A stretch of 64,000 nt of DNA. It comes from CABMKH01 sp040797625. GTDB taxonomy: Bacteria; Bacillota; Clostridia; Tissierellales; Tissierellaceae. Within the stretch, counting starts at the first letter, position 1; every line of letters starts with the position of its first letter. Location of the stretch: the NCBI GenBank assembly GCA_052067355.1, contig JBQHQH010000002.1, positions 198,168-262,167 of the forward strand, read 5' to 3'. The translations under genes and the position numbers were made by a program. Positions 1 through 7,715 of the stretch are shown piece by piece. The notes beneath the pieces were generated by a model. That model was given only the letters and a program-made list of their open reading frames with translations, was not told where the DNA came from and did no database searches.

Positions 1-187
1 TTCCTGTTGGAAGTCCTGTCAAATATTGATTCATTAGAGCTAAACCACCAACACCACCACTTAAAAGTTTACTAGGAATAAAAAAAGCATTAAATGCTAT
101 TGCACATAAAAGATTACCAATAACTACAAAAAATAATTTTCTTAACATCTCATTTTTATCGTCTTTAATATCAGTCAATTTTCCCAT
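1..187 (-). CDS. YitT family membrane protein, N-terminal part (runs off window edge)
   Basis: Only the first 62 residues are in the window. They start MGKLTDIKDDKNEMLRK and continue into one hydrophobic helix, about residues 17-38, followed by SKLLSGGVGGLALM. A short basic N-terminus, one helix and a GGVGG turn are typical of YitT/UPF0750 membrane proteins, which have several TM segments and a C-terminal cytosolic domain that would lie outside the window. The ATG at 187 has AAAGG about nine bases upstream. The function of YitT proteins is not established. The gene may end the leftward run of the trmO/exporter operon, but a gap of 86 bases separates them. Confidence 0.6.
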   Translation of the reverse strand, partial: MGKLTDIKDDKNEMLRKLFFVVIGNLLCAIAFNAFFIPSKLLSGGVGGLALMNQYLTGLPTG

Positions 188-273
188 CTCCGCATACCTT
201 TCTTTTCTTATATAGACTTATATATTATAACCAAATTCAACAGATAAAGCTATATGTAATAAAAATATTAAAC

Positions 274-1008
274 TTAATATATTTCTCTATTGGTCATTTT
301 CACTCCATAGATATATAATCCTATAGAATAAAATAACAAAATTAAAATAGATCCCCTATTATATTCACCCTTTAATACAATATCTCTTAACCCTTTAGTT
401 GCATGTGTTAGAGGTAAGATATCAATAAAGTATTTCATCCATCTAGGCAATTTATTTAAAGAAAAAAATGTTCCGCTTAAAAAAGACATAGGGGTCATGA
501 CAAATGTAGAAAATCTATTTATGTCATAATGACTATTAATAGTCATAGCAGCTCCATATCCCAATGCTGCAAATAAGAAACTATTTAATATACATATGAT
601 TATAAAACCTAAATTGATATTGATTGTTATCCCAAATAGAGATGAAATCAATAATACCAAAGTACTAGCATATATTCCCCTTAGAGCCCCACTCACTATA
701 AAACCTAATGCCAACAGCCTAATATCTACAGGAGATGTTATATAAAATTCAAAGCTTTTCTCATGAAGTCTTGTTGAATTCAATCTAACTGACATAGCAC
801 TAAAGCTAGTATTCATAGTAGTAAGAGAAATTATACCCGGGATTACAAAATGCATATAAGTATACCCTTCAATATGCACATCAGAACCTAATCCCCATCC
901 AAAAGCAATCATGTATAATAATGGGGTGATAATAGCAGAAGTAGTAATATTAAAAAACCTTCTCTTAAAAAATAAAAACTCTCTCCATAAAATAGCGAAT
1001 AATTCCAT
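274..1008 (-). CDS. ABC-2 type exporter permease
   Basis: This 244-residue protein has about six hydrophobic helices and no extracytoplasmic domain, the size and layout of DrrB/ABC-2 permeases that pair with a single ATPase. A charged N-terminal helix (LWREFLFFKRRFF) precedes the first TM segment. The region around residues 80-110 (LHEKSFEFYITSPVDIRLL) resembles the ABC-2 coupling segment. The start lies one base after the stop of the ATPase gene, with AAAGG upstream, so the two are translationally coupled. It is the last gene of the trmO-ATPase-permease transcript. The substrate cannot be told from sequence; family members export drugs, lipids or polysaccharides. Confidence 0.85.
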   Translation of the reverse strand: MELFAILWREFLFFKRRFFNITTSAIITPLLYMIAFGWGLGSDVHIEGYTYMHFVIPGIISLTTMNTSFSAMSVRLNSTRLHEKSFEFYITSPVDIRLLALGFIVSGALRGIYASTLVLLISSLFGITININLGFIIICILNSFLFAALGYGAAMTINSHYDINRFSTFVMTPMSFLSGTFFSLNKLPRWMKYFIDILPLTHATKGLRDIVLKGEYNRGSILILLFYSIGLYIYGVKMTNREIY

Positions 1009-1009
1009 A

Positions 1010-1861
1010 TTAAATTACCTTTCTATTAGAGTAATTATAAAAGACATCTTCAAGTGTCAATTCCCTAATTGTAAAATCGTTGTTTTCCAGTTTATCTGCA
1101 AAATCCATTGCCTCTTCTCTAGTATCAAAATATCTATAGCAAGTCATTGACTCCTTGGTAAAATACTCAACTGTATATCTTCCCAAAGCTTCTTTTAAGT
1201 TTTCTGGGGAGTCATCCTTAAATATCTTTCCCTTATCCATAAAACAAACCCTATCACATAGAGTTTCTGCCTCTTCTATATAGTGAGTAGTCAATAAAAT
1301 AGTGATTCCAGCTTTATTCATAAATTTAAGTGCATCCCATATCCTTCGTCTTGCATTAATATCTATCCCCACAGTAGGTTCATCTAAAAATATGATACTA
1401 GGCTTGTTAACCAATGCCTTGGCTATCATCACTCTTCTCTGTATGCCTCCAGATAATTGTTGAGAAAGTCTGTCTCGATATTCTTCTAATTCCATAAACT
1501 CAATCAATTCTTCTATTCTACTTCTATATTGACTTTTTTTCATCTTAAAGAGTTTAGCAGCAAACACCAGATTCTCATATGTAGTCAATTCTTTTTCTAA
1601 ATTTATATGTTGAGGCACTACTCCTATTTTTCTCTTAACTCTATTGTTATTTCTTCCTACTTTTTCACCATCTATATATATTTCTCCTTCTGTAGGTCTC
1701 AATAGAGTTGTCAACATCTTGATCAACGTAGTCTTTCCAGCACCATTAGGCCCTAATAGAGCGACAAAAGACGCATCATCTATTTTCAAATCTATGGAGT
1801 CTACAGCAACAAAATCATTAAATTTCTTTGTGACATTATTTATTTCAATCAAATCATTCAC
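1010..1861 (-). CDS. ABC exporter ATPase, DrrA/CcmA-like
   Basis: The 283-residue nucleotide-binding subunit has all canonical motifs: Walker A GPNGAGKTT near residue 36, a Q-loop in GVVPQHIN, the signature LSGGIQRR, Walker B IIFLDEPT and the H-loop LLTTHY. A C-terminal extension of about 70 residues is typical of DrrA-type exporters. It powers the ABC-2 permease encoded one base downstream. The gene follows trmO after 62 bases, and no terminator was seen between them, so both are probably read from the cobalamin-riboswitch leader. The ribosome binding site (AAGGGTGA directly before ATG) is closer than usual. The substrate is unknown. Confidence 0.88.
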   Translation of the reverse strand: MNDLIEINNVTKKFNDFVAVDSIDLKIDDASFVALLGPNGAGKTTLIKMLTTLLRPTEGEIYIDGEKVGRNNNRVKRKIGVVPQHINLEKELTTYENLVFAAKLFKMKKSQYRSRIEELIEFMELEEYRDRLSQQLSGGIQRRVMIAKALVNKPSIIFLDEPTVGIDINARRRIWDALKFMNKAGITILLTTHYIEEAETLCDRVCFMDKGKIFKDDSPENLKEALGRYTVEYFTKESMTCYRYFDTREEAMDFADKLENNDFTIRELTLEDVFYNYSNRKVI

Positions 1862-1923
1862 CCTTAAATCATGTTTTCGGTACTTAGGTCATCTCTCCTA
1901 TTTTCCAACTGAACTTATCTTAA

Positions 1924-2343
1924 TTAATAGACATTATCCCCCCTTGGATTCAAGTCTGGACTATAGGGTTTTATATCTAATACAGGTGTACCATCTACCA
2001 TATCCACACCCTGAAATTCCAATCTATTTTCCTCTATCTTAATAAACTTTACAATAGATATTCCAATTCCATTTGGTCTATTAGGAGATCTCGTAGCAAA
2101 GACGCCTGTCATCTCGTTGGTTTTACGAGAAAGTAACCTTAAAGGCGCTTCCTTAGATTGATGAAAATAAAACAATATCACTCCATAAGCATTTTCCTGT
2201 ATTCCCTCTAGCCCTTCACTAAACTTAGGCAATACTTCAATTACTGCCCTTTTATCTTCTGAATAGATGCTCTGTCTAGGAATTTCTCTTGTATCTTTAT
2301 ATGGAGATTTAATAAATCCTATAGGTTCCATAACTATATCCAT
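1924..2343 (-). CDS. trmO: tRNA (t6A37) N6-methyltransferase TrmO (TsaA/YaeB family)
   Basis: The 139-residue protein matches the TrmO/TsaA beta-barrel family. It opens with EPIGFIKSPYKD, contains the hallmark FATRSPNRPNGIGIS (residues about 77-91, the SAM-contacting segment) and ends with GTPVLDIKPYSPD. Family members use SAM to methylate N6 of threonylcarbamoyladenosine at position 37 of tRNA-Thr(GGU). It is shorter than E. coli TrmO, having only the TsaA core, as in many Firmicutes and archaea. AGGAGA lies ahead of the ATG. It is the first gene downstream of a cobalamin riboswitch and terminator and is followed by an ABC exporter, an unusual pairing. TsaA-like proteins with other roles are possible. 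Confidence 0.85.
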   Translation of the reverse strand: MDIVMEPIGFIKSPYKDTREIPRQSIYSEDKRAVIEVLPKFSEGLEGIQENAYGVILFYFHQSKEAPLRLLSRKTNEMTGVFATRSPNRPNGIGISIVKFIKIEENRLEFQGVDMVDGTPVLDIKPYSPDLNPRGDNVY

Positions 2344-2393
2344 ACATATTTCTCCTATCTTATATATTTAATATATACATACCCCTCAACATT

Positions 2394-2419
2394 AAAAAAA
2401 CTCCCAATCTATTGGAGTT
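2394..2419 (-). terminator. Intrinsic terminator of the cobalamin riboswitch expression platform
   Basis: Read on the minus strand, AACTCC, an eight-base loop and GGGAGTT are followed by a run of seven T. It lies between the B12 box and trmO, where a regulatory terminator is expected. Confidence 0.75.
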
Positions 2420-2484
2420 AAGAGATTTTATTCTATGCATAACGCATAACAAATAAAACAATACCACCTCTCTATCTCTCGTAA

Positions 2485-2700
2485 AGACTGTAGTTAAATA
2501 ACAAGGCAATTATTCTGGCTTAAGCATCATCATTCTCTCTACCTTCCCAGTATCCCAGTGGTTATTGAAAGAACTCATCTATTACAGCGGCGGGACCGCG
2601 TGGGACTTTCACCCAACTTCCTATTTAATAATTAAACATTTATATTTAATTAACCTTATTATTGATATTCAATTACATATCTACCTTACTATACAATTTT
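2485..2700 (-). promoter_or_regulatory. Cobalamin (B12) riboswitch
   Basis: On the minus strand the conserved core is clear: GGGTGAAAGTCCCACGCGGT, then CCCGCCGCTGTAAT, a CCACTGGGA segment with GGGAAGG, and the B12 box GCTTAAGCCAGAATAATTGC at about 2504-2524. These match the cobalamin aptamer. The outer P1 boundary is approximate. A terminator follows at 2394-2419, so binding of adenosylcobalamin probably causes premature termination and lowers trmO and exporter expression. Nothing else in the window is placed to be its target. Confidence 0.9.
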
Positions 2701-2741
2701 GGAAGTTTCAAGTACTTTATACAAGATATATATTTTTTAAA

Positions 2742-2770
2742 TTGACAATAAGTTTCTATTATAGTAAAAT
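2742..2770 (+). promoter_or_regulatory. Sigma-A type promoter for the CGGC-domain gene
   Basis: TTGACA (2742-2747), a 17-base spacer and TAAAAT (2765-2770) lie 30 bases before the start codon. A minus-strand TTGTCA overlaps the -35 box, so the riboswitch transcript may start from the same spot in the other direction. Confidence 0.7.
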
Positions 2771-2799
2771 AGCGACATCAAATTGATGGAGGTATAATC

Positions 2800-3114
2800 T
2801 TGAAGATAGCTATAGGAATATGCGAAAATACAAGAGGTAAATGTTCAACCATGGGATGTTTTAAAGCCTATAATAATAGAGACAAGCATTTCTCCGAATA
2901 TAAAGATACAAACATTGAACTTATATCATTCTTTTCATGTAATATATGCTCTTCTGAATCTAAAGAAGGTCTAATTGCCATAGCAGAAAGACTAAAAAAC
3001 GCAGAAGTATGTAGAGTTCATTTAGGAGCTTGTGCAGTAAAGTGTAAAGCCAATAGATTAGAGGAAATAAAAGAGATATTCAGAGATATAGATATAGTTG
3101 AAGGCACGCATTAA
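2800..3114 (+). CDS. CGGC domain-containing protein
   Basis: The 104-residue cytosolic protein has the layout of the CGGC family: MKIAIGICENTRGKC at the N-terminus, a central cysteine cluster, an alternating helix/strand region and a terminal TH (IDIVEGTH). The name-giving CGGC motif is altered to CNIC, and further cysteines follow (CRVHLGACAVKCK), giving eight in all. The function is unknown; the family is thought to bind metal. The start is TTG, supported by GGAGG seven bases upstream and a consensus promoter. A GC-rich palindrome overlaps the stop codon. The gene diverges from the cobalamin riboswitch, so a link to corrinoid or metal handling is only a guess. Confidence 0.7.
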   Translation: MKIAIGICENTRGKCSTMGCFKAYNNRDKHFSEYKDTNIELISFFSCNICSSESKEGLIAIAERLKNAEVCRVHLGACAVKCKANRLEEIKEIFRDIDIVEGTH

Positions 3115-3124
3115 TGCGCGCCTT
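3103..3124 (+). terminator. Probable terminator after the CGGC gene
   Basis: GGC-A-CGCATTAATGCG-C-GCC is a near-perfect palindrome followed by TTTG. It overlaps the stop codon and separates two convergent genes, so it may act in both directions. Confidence 0.45.
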
Positions 3125-3130
3125 TGCTTA

Positions 3131-4189
3131 TCATATACTATAGTCTTTAGCTTTAGGAAACAGTTGCACAAAAATCAAAACCAATCCACTAATTATCAAT
3201 AGCGTATAGTAACTTATTCCCCTACTTACCAACATAGCAGCTGCAAGAATACTTCTAGGAAACAACACCTTGAATAAGATCATAAAAGTCCCCTCTGATG
3301 CACCTACTGCTCCCGGTAAAGGTAACGAAGATACTGCTATATTCAATATAGACTGTAAAGCCACTACCTTAAATATTGAAAACTCGTACAGACCAAATCC
3401 CCTATATACAAAAAATGGAACACTATACATAGAGGTCAATTGGATAAAAGTTATGAGGAATATCATAACAATAGATTTTCTATTAGAATATATTAGAGTA
3501 GCTCCTTCTCTATACTCTTCCACCTGATTTTGTATATTTATCTGTGCTTTTTCCATATCCCCTATTATATTTATCCTGTGGAGGATTTTAATAATAAAGT
3601 ATGCTAATCTATAGATTATATCTGGAAAGAAAATTGAACCCAATATAAATCCTATAACCAAAATATTTGTAAATACTCCAAATACTATCAATGGATAGAT
3701 CTTGTCTATAACTTCCTTGATCAAACTATGATTTAAAATCAACGATATTATTCCATAAGATACCATGGCGATCTGATATATACCTACTGTTACTAAAATA
3801 GATAATGATGATTTTGAAATATTGACTCCATCTTTTTTCATATAATATACTTGCATGGGCTGCCCTCCAGATGCCGATGGAGTTATGGAGCTAAAATAAA
3901 ATCCTACAAAGGAGTATTTCAAAAACTGTAGATAAGTCTTTTTCTCTCCTAATATTCCAAGCAATATCTTCAACACCAAAGCTTCGCAGCAAATAAATAT
4001 AATTGCAGCTAGCAGTCCCAGTATAATTGAGATTTTATCCAATGTCTTTACTATTGTATATATCTCTTGTGGATTTTGTCCTCTTAGTACTATATATAGA
4101 GTAGAACATAAAAGAATAACTAAAACGAGAATATAGCCAAAATGAGCTTTTTTATTCTCATGTATAGCTATATTCTCTCTATTATCCAT
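3131..4189 (-). CDS. Flippase-like membrane protein (LPG synthase TM region family)
   Basis: The 352-residue integral membrane protein has about eight TM helices and the UPF0104/LPG_synthase_TM fold signatures: FVGFYFSSITPSASGGQPMQ (residues about 93-112) and LPLPGAVGASEGTFM (about 291-305). It is the flippase-like half of MprF without the C-terminal aminoacyl-transferase domain, so it probably moves or helps make a membrane lipid or polyprenyl-linked glycan rather than lysylating PG. It overlaps the deacetylase gene upstream by eight bases and is the last gene of a three-gene operon with a glycolipid-type glycosyltransferase, which supports a lipid or glycolipid substrate. Confidence 0.8.
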   Translation of the reverse strand: MDNRENIAIHENKKAHFGYILVLVILLCSTLYIVLRGQNPQEIYTIVKTLDKISIILGLLAAIIFICCEALVLKILLGILGEKKTYLQFLKYSFVGFYFSSITPSASGGQPMQVYYMKKDGVNISKSSLSILVTVGIYQIAMVSYGIISLILNHSLIKEVIDKIYPLIVFGVFTNILVIGFILGSIFFPDIIYRLAYFIIKILHRINIIGDMEKAQINIQNQVEEYREGATLIYSNRKSIVMIFLITFIQLTSMYSVPFFVYRGFGLYEFSIFKVVALQSILNIAVSSLPLPGAVGASEGTFMILFKVLFPRSILAAAMLVSRGISYYTLLIISGLVLIFVQLFPKAKDYSI

Positions 4190-4871
4190 ATACGGCCTCT
4201 ATCTTTGTAAATTTATATCCTCTATCTATCAGCATAGGTATCACTCTCTCCAAAGCTTCAATAGTCCTCTTAGGAGCTTCATCTCTTCCTCTGCCATCAT
4301 GGAGACAGATAATATCCCCTCTATCTATCTCTTTCAACAATCTCCTTTCAATATCCTCAGCTGTAAAGAACTTCTTCCAATCTCCTACCATGACATTCCA
4401 TAGAATTAGCCTTAAATTATATTTATATACATATCTCAAAGTAAATAGATTTACATGTCCCCAAGGTGGGCGATAGTATTTGATATTTAAATCATTTTCT
4501 TTCATTATCTTCAATGATGTTTCAAAATCCCTTTTAGTATATATATATCCTTTTAATAATGCACTTTTATGATCTAAGGAGTGTAATCCTATAGTATGTC
4601 CCTCTGATACCATTCTCTTTAATATATCCGAGTTTTCAATCACACTATTTGCTACGACAAAAAATGTAGCCTTGATATTATATCTTGATAATAGATCCAA
4701 TAATCTGTTAGTATAGACGCTATCTATGCCATCATCAAAAGTCAATGCAATACTGTTCGTATCTCCTAAATCCTTTATAACATCTCTCTTAAAATACTTA
4801 TAGTACATTGTAAGAATCAAAGAATAAAATAAATATATTATAACAACAATGATACTTATCTCTATCATCAT
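4182..4871 (-). CDS. Membrane-anchored polysaccharide deacetylase (NodB homology domain)
   Basis: The 229-residue protein has an N-terminal TM anchor (residues about 4-24) and a NodB-type carbohydrate esterase 4 domain outside the membrane. The metal and catalytic motifs are present: TFDDG (catalytic Asp and metal Asp), HSLDH (metal histidines), RPPWG and a late LHDG. It probably removes N-acetyl groups from a cell-wall or lipid-linked sugar. Its ATG overlaps the end of the glycosyltransferase gene by four bases, and its own end overlaps the flippase gene by eight, so the three are tightly coupled. The substrate cannot be read from sequence. Confidence 0.85.
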   Translation of the reverse strand: MMIEISIIVVIIYLFYSLILTMYYKYFKRDVIKDLGDTNSIALTFDDGIDSVYTNRLLDLLSRYNIKATFFVVANSVIENSDILKRMVSEGHTIGLHSLDHKSALLKGYIYTKRDFETSLKIMKENDLNIKYYRPPWGHVNLFTLRYVYKYNLRLILWNVMVGDWKKFFTAEDIERRLLKEIDRGDIICLHDGRGRDEAPKRTIEALERVIPMLIDRGYKFTKIEAVYG

Positions 4872-5962
4872 GCCACCCCAATACCTTCAATCCTACTTAC
4901 CATATCCAAGATAGTACGATTATTCAATGTTGACTTGATCTTATTCATATTATCCTGCATTTCCGAGAGATAACTATCATTATTTAATATATCTAATACT
5001 ACACTAGACATATCCATATATTTATCCCATAATACTCTACCTATACCTTTATTCTCTATAAAATAGGCGTTGTTTTTTTCTTGTGCTAAAAATGGACATA
5101 GTACTAACATCGGTAGTTCTGCATGTATGGCTTCAAATAAAGTGATTCCCCCTGCTTTAGATATAAGCAGATCAGAATCCGCCATATATTCATATACCTT
5201 ATCTGTGTATCCTATTACCTGAATATTATCATATCTTCCAAACAATCTATCATATGCTTTTTTATTTCTTCCCATTATAACGGTAACTTCCAAACCATCA
5301 ACTCTACTTAAAATATCATAAAAACTATTATTCAAAGGTATGAGTCCAAGTCCTCCACCCATAATCAATAGTTTTTTGTGATTTTTCCTCTTTTTTATCC
5401 TCTTATTATACAATTCCTTAAATTGTTCCTTTACAGGTATTCCACTGATCAATATATCTCTAGATGATACTCCACTCTTTATAAGATTTTCCTTGACCAT
5501 TTCAGTTGCCACTAGATACAGATCTGTCCCCTGATTTATCCATTCATTATGTGTACTAATATCAGTTATACATGTTACTAAAGGTAAATTACTTCCAGTC
5601 CTTTCCTTATACTCTGAAATAATCTTTGAACACAAGGGAAGAGTAGATATTATTATATCTGGATTAGTTAGATCTATAAGTTTCTCTATCTTTGAAACTA
5701 GTACTTTAACAAAGGGAATCGTCTTATTAAGCCCAGTATCTGTCGTATTTTTGTATACAAAATTATATAATCCACTAGCTTTTTGCACAAGAAGGTTAAA
5801 ACCAGAATAGATTATCTTCTGAAACTTTGGCGTCATATAATCAACAATATCTATTATTTCTACATTTGAACCTTCCATATCTCTAAGAATCTCTTGTTTA
5901 AGAGAAATAGATGTGGAATAGTGTCCCATGCCAAATCTACCTGTTAGAATTAAAATATTCAT
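4868..5962 (-). CDS. MGDG synthase/UgtP-like glycosyltransferase (GT28 family)
   Basis: The N-terminal half begins MNILILTGRFGMGHYSTS, matching the MGDG_synth domain where GxGH binds the acceptor side. The C-terminal half carries a GT28 nucleotide-sugar site (LLIMGGGLGL, then DLLISKAGGITLFEA). Relatives (UgtP, plant MGD) transfer sugars from UDP-sugars to diacylglycerol at the inner membrane face. I chose the ATG at 5962 because AGAGGAG lies eight bases upstream; an in-frame ATG 14 codons earlier has no such site. It is the first gene of an operon with a polysaccharide deacetylase and a flippase-like protein. The product is inferred to be a glycolipid or lipid-linked glycan. Confidence 0.82.
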   Translation of the reverse strand: MNILILTGRFGMGHYSTSISLKQEILRDMEGSNVEIIDIVDYMTPKFQKIIYSGFNLLVQKASGLYNFVYKNTTDTGLNKTIPFVKVLVSKIEKLIDLTNPDIIISTLPLCSKIISEYKERTGSNLPLVTCITDISTHNEWINQGTDLYLVATEMVKENLIKSGVSSRDILISGIPVKEQFKELYNKRIKKRKNHKKLLIMGGGLGLIPLNNSFYDILSRVDGLEVTVIMGRNKKAYDRLFGRYDNIQVIGYTDKVYEYMADSDLLISKAGGITLFEAIHAELPMLVLCPFLAQEKNNAYFIENKGIGRVLWDKYMDMSSVVLDILNNDSYLSEMQDNMNKIKSTLNNRTILDMVSRIEGIGVA

Positions 5963-6047
5963 AGCTTCTCTCCTCTCTATAATCTTTCTATTTATTGTAT
6001 TCAAGTAGATTTTAACATTTTATTCTTAAGTTTCTATTAACAAAAAC

Positions 6048-6063
6048 CTTAAGATTTCTTAAG
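6048..6063 (-). terminator. Weak hairpin after the histidine kinase gene
   Basis: CTTAAGA, two bases and TCTTAAG are followed on the minus strand by GTTTTTG. The stem has only seven AT-rich pairs, so it may let transcription run on into the glycosyltransferase operon. Confidence 0.35.
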
Positions 6064-6083
6064 AAAAACTATGAGTCACATTC

Positions 6084-7715
6084 CTATTCAGTAGATTTTG
6101 GGATTAAAATTTTAAACTTGGTTTTATATCTATCCTCATCACGTGCCGCTAAACTAATTCTACCATTGTTCTTTTCAACAATCTTCTTAGCAATAGCCAA
6201 GCCCAATCCTGTACCTTGCTTTGAATTTCTAGAATCATCTCCTACTACAAAAGCATCAAATATATTATCTGAAATTTCATCTGGGATTCCTATTCCATCA
6301 TCTCCAATTATAATTCTATTCCATTCTCCTATCTGTTTTAGTCCCATAAAAATAGTAGTTCCTTGGGGATTGTATTTCATACTATTAGATATTATATTTT
6401 CTAATGCCCTCTGTATTTGAATCCCATCTATATTAGAAAATAAAGGTTCATCTGAAATATCAACCTCAATATTAAACCCCTGTTCAGTTATATAGTCATA
6501 TCTTTCAGCTATATATATCCTACATAGTTCACCTAAATCCTGTCTCTTTAAATTAAAATGAAAATCTGGATGCTCAAGTTTATTGTATTCATTAAATAGA
6601 TCTATAAGCTGAGTAACGTCTATAGTCTTTTGATATATCATATTGAGATACTTTTTCTGCTGAACCTCGTTAGTAATGATTCCGTCTGCCAATGCCTTGG
6701 CATAGCCTCTTATTATGGTAAAAGGGGTTTTTAGATCATGAGAGATATCTGATAACATCTTCTGCTTTTCTGCCTCTAGAATTTCCCTTTCCTCTTCACT
6801 TCTTTTAAGCTTAGCTACCATCTCATTATATGCCTCTGATATTTGAATAAATTCCTCTGGTCCCTTTAACTTCTTTATTTGATTATCCTTACCATCGGTA
6901 AATGAAATCATAGCATCTCTTATATCCACTAAAGGTCTCTTTACCTTTCTATTTAAATAGACGATAAATATAGTAACATTTAAAATATATATTACTAAAA
7001 ACAGATGTAGCATATATTTAGAGCTTTCATTTATGAGCTTGAGAAGTCCCTTTATCTGTTCTTGATCTATTTTCGCTATGAGATATCTATTATTTCCCTC
7101 ATTATCAATGAAGTCATATTTTTTTATCTGATACTTCTTAAAGTATGTCCCTGTCATAAACTCCATTTCTCTTTCAGTATAATGGTCATATTTATCATTA
7201 AACTTACCAAATCTATAAAGTATATTATAGCTGTCATCTAATATTTCAATTGTAGCATCAGATTCATCATCATAAAAATCTAGCTTCTTAATAAGTAGAA
7301 TAAAAGACTTATTGTCATCTTTCTTAACCCTATATTTTTCTATTCTCTTTATATTTCCATAATAATCACTTATAGATTCTATTTCTTTTTTAGTATATGA
7401 ATTTACTTTTTCTTTTGCATTGCTACTTCGATATATTACATTATAATTACTATCTAATATCTCTATCCATCCATTTCCCTTTACAATCTTATCAGCATCT
7501 ACTTCATCATATCTTCCATTTTTTAATAGTTCTTCTTGATTTTTTAAAGTCTGAGATGGTATGTCTAAAGCATGTTCAATTATAAATCCATCAATATATA
7601 ATATTACAAAGAAGATCAATACATTTGTCAAAGTAAAGAATACATAATTTCTAACAAGGAGTCCAAAGAATCTATTCCCAAATAATTTTTTCTTCTCTTT
7701 CAATTTTATATCCAA
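6084..7715 (-). CDS. Sensor histidine kinase with duplicated extracellular sensor repeat
   Basis: This membrane kinase of about 540 residues has TM1 (about 20-46), an extracytoplasmic region (about 47-234), TM2 (about 235-254), HAMP (about 255-305), HisKA with the phospho-acceptor in SDISHDLKTPF (His326) and an HATPase_c domain with N-box NIISNSMKYN, GDDGIGIP and GTGLGLA. The sensor holds two similar units, residues 83-146 (IEILDSNYNVIYR) and 155-217 (IEILDDSYNILYR), each ending in a KY...LI.K.D strand, suggesting tandem duplication. The annotated start is TTG and overlaps the regulator gene by 44 bases; another TTG lies four codons downstream. Its partner is the upstream response regulator. 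The signal is unknown. Confidence 0.85.
   Translation of the reverse strand: MDIKLKEKKKLFGNRFFGLLVRNYVFFTLTNVLIFFVILYIDGFIIEHALDIPSQTLKNQEELLKNGRYDEVDADKIVKGNGWIEILDSNYNVIYRSSNAKEKVNSYTKKEIESISDYYGNIKRIEKYRVKKDDNKSFILLIKKLDFYDDESDATIEILDDSYNILYRFGKFNDKYDHYTEREMEFMTGTYFKKYQIKKYDFIDNEGNNRYLIAKIDQEQIKGLLKLINESSKYMLHLFLVIYILNVTIFIVYLNRKVKRPLVDIRDAMISFTDGKDNQIKKLKGPEEFIQISEAYNEMVAKLKRSEEEREILEAEKQKMLSDISHDLKTPFTIIRGYAKALADGIITNEVQQKKYLNMIYQKTIDVTQLIDLFNEYNKLEHPDFHFNLKRQDLGELCRIYIAERYDYITEQGFNIEVDISDEPLFSNIDGIQIQRALENIISNSMKYNPQGTTIFMGLKQIGEWNRIIIGDDGIGIPDEISDNIFDAFVVGDDSRNSKQGTGLGLAIAKKIVEKNNGRISLAARDEDRYKTKFKILIPKSTE

Noticed and set aside
911..1150. Plus-strand frame inside the exporter genes
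   Set aside because: It is a shadow of two well-supported minus-strand genes with clear motifs.
2565..2786. Plus-strand 73-residue frame
   Set aside because: It lies wholly over the minus-strand cobalamin aptamer and shared promoter region, with AT-rich nonsense composition.
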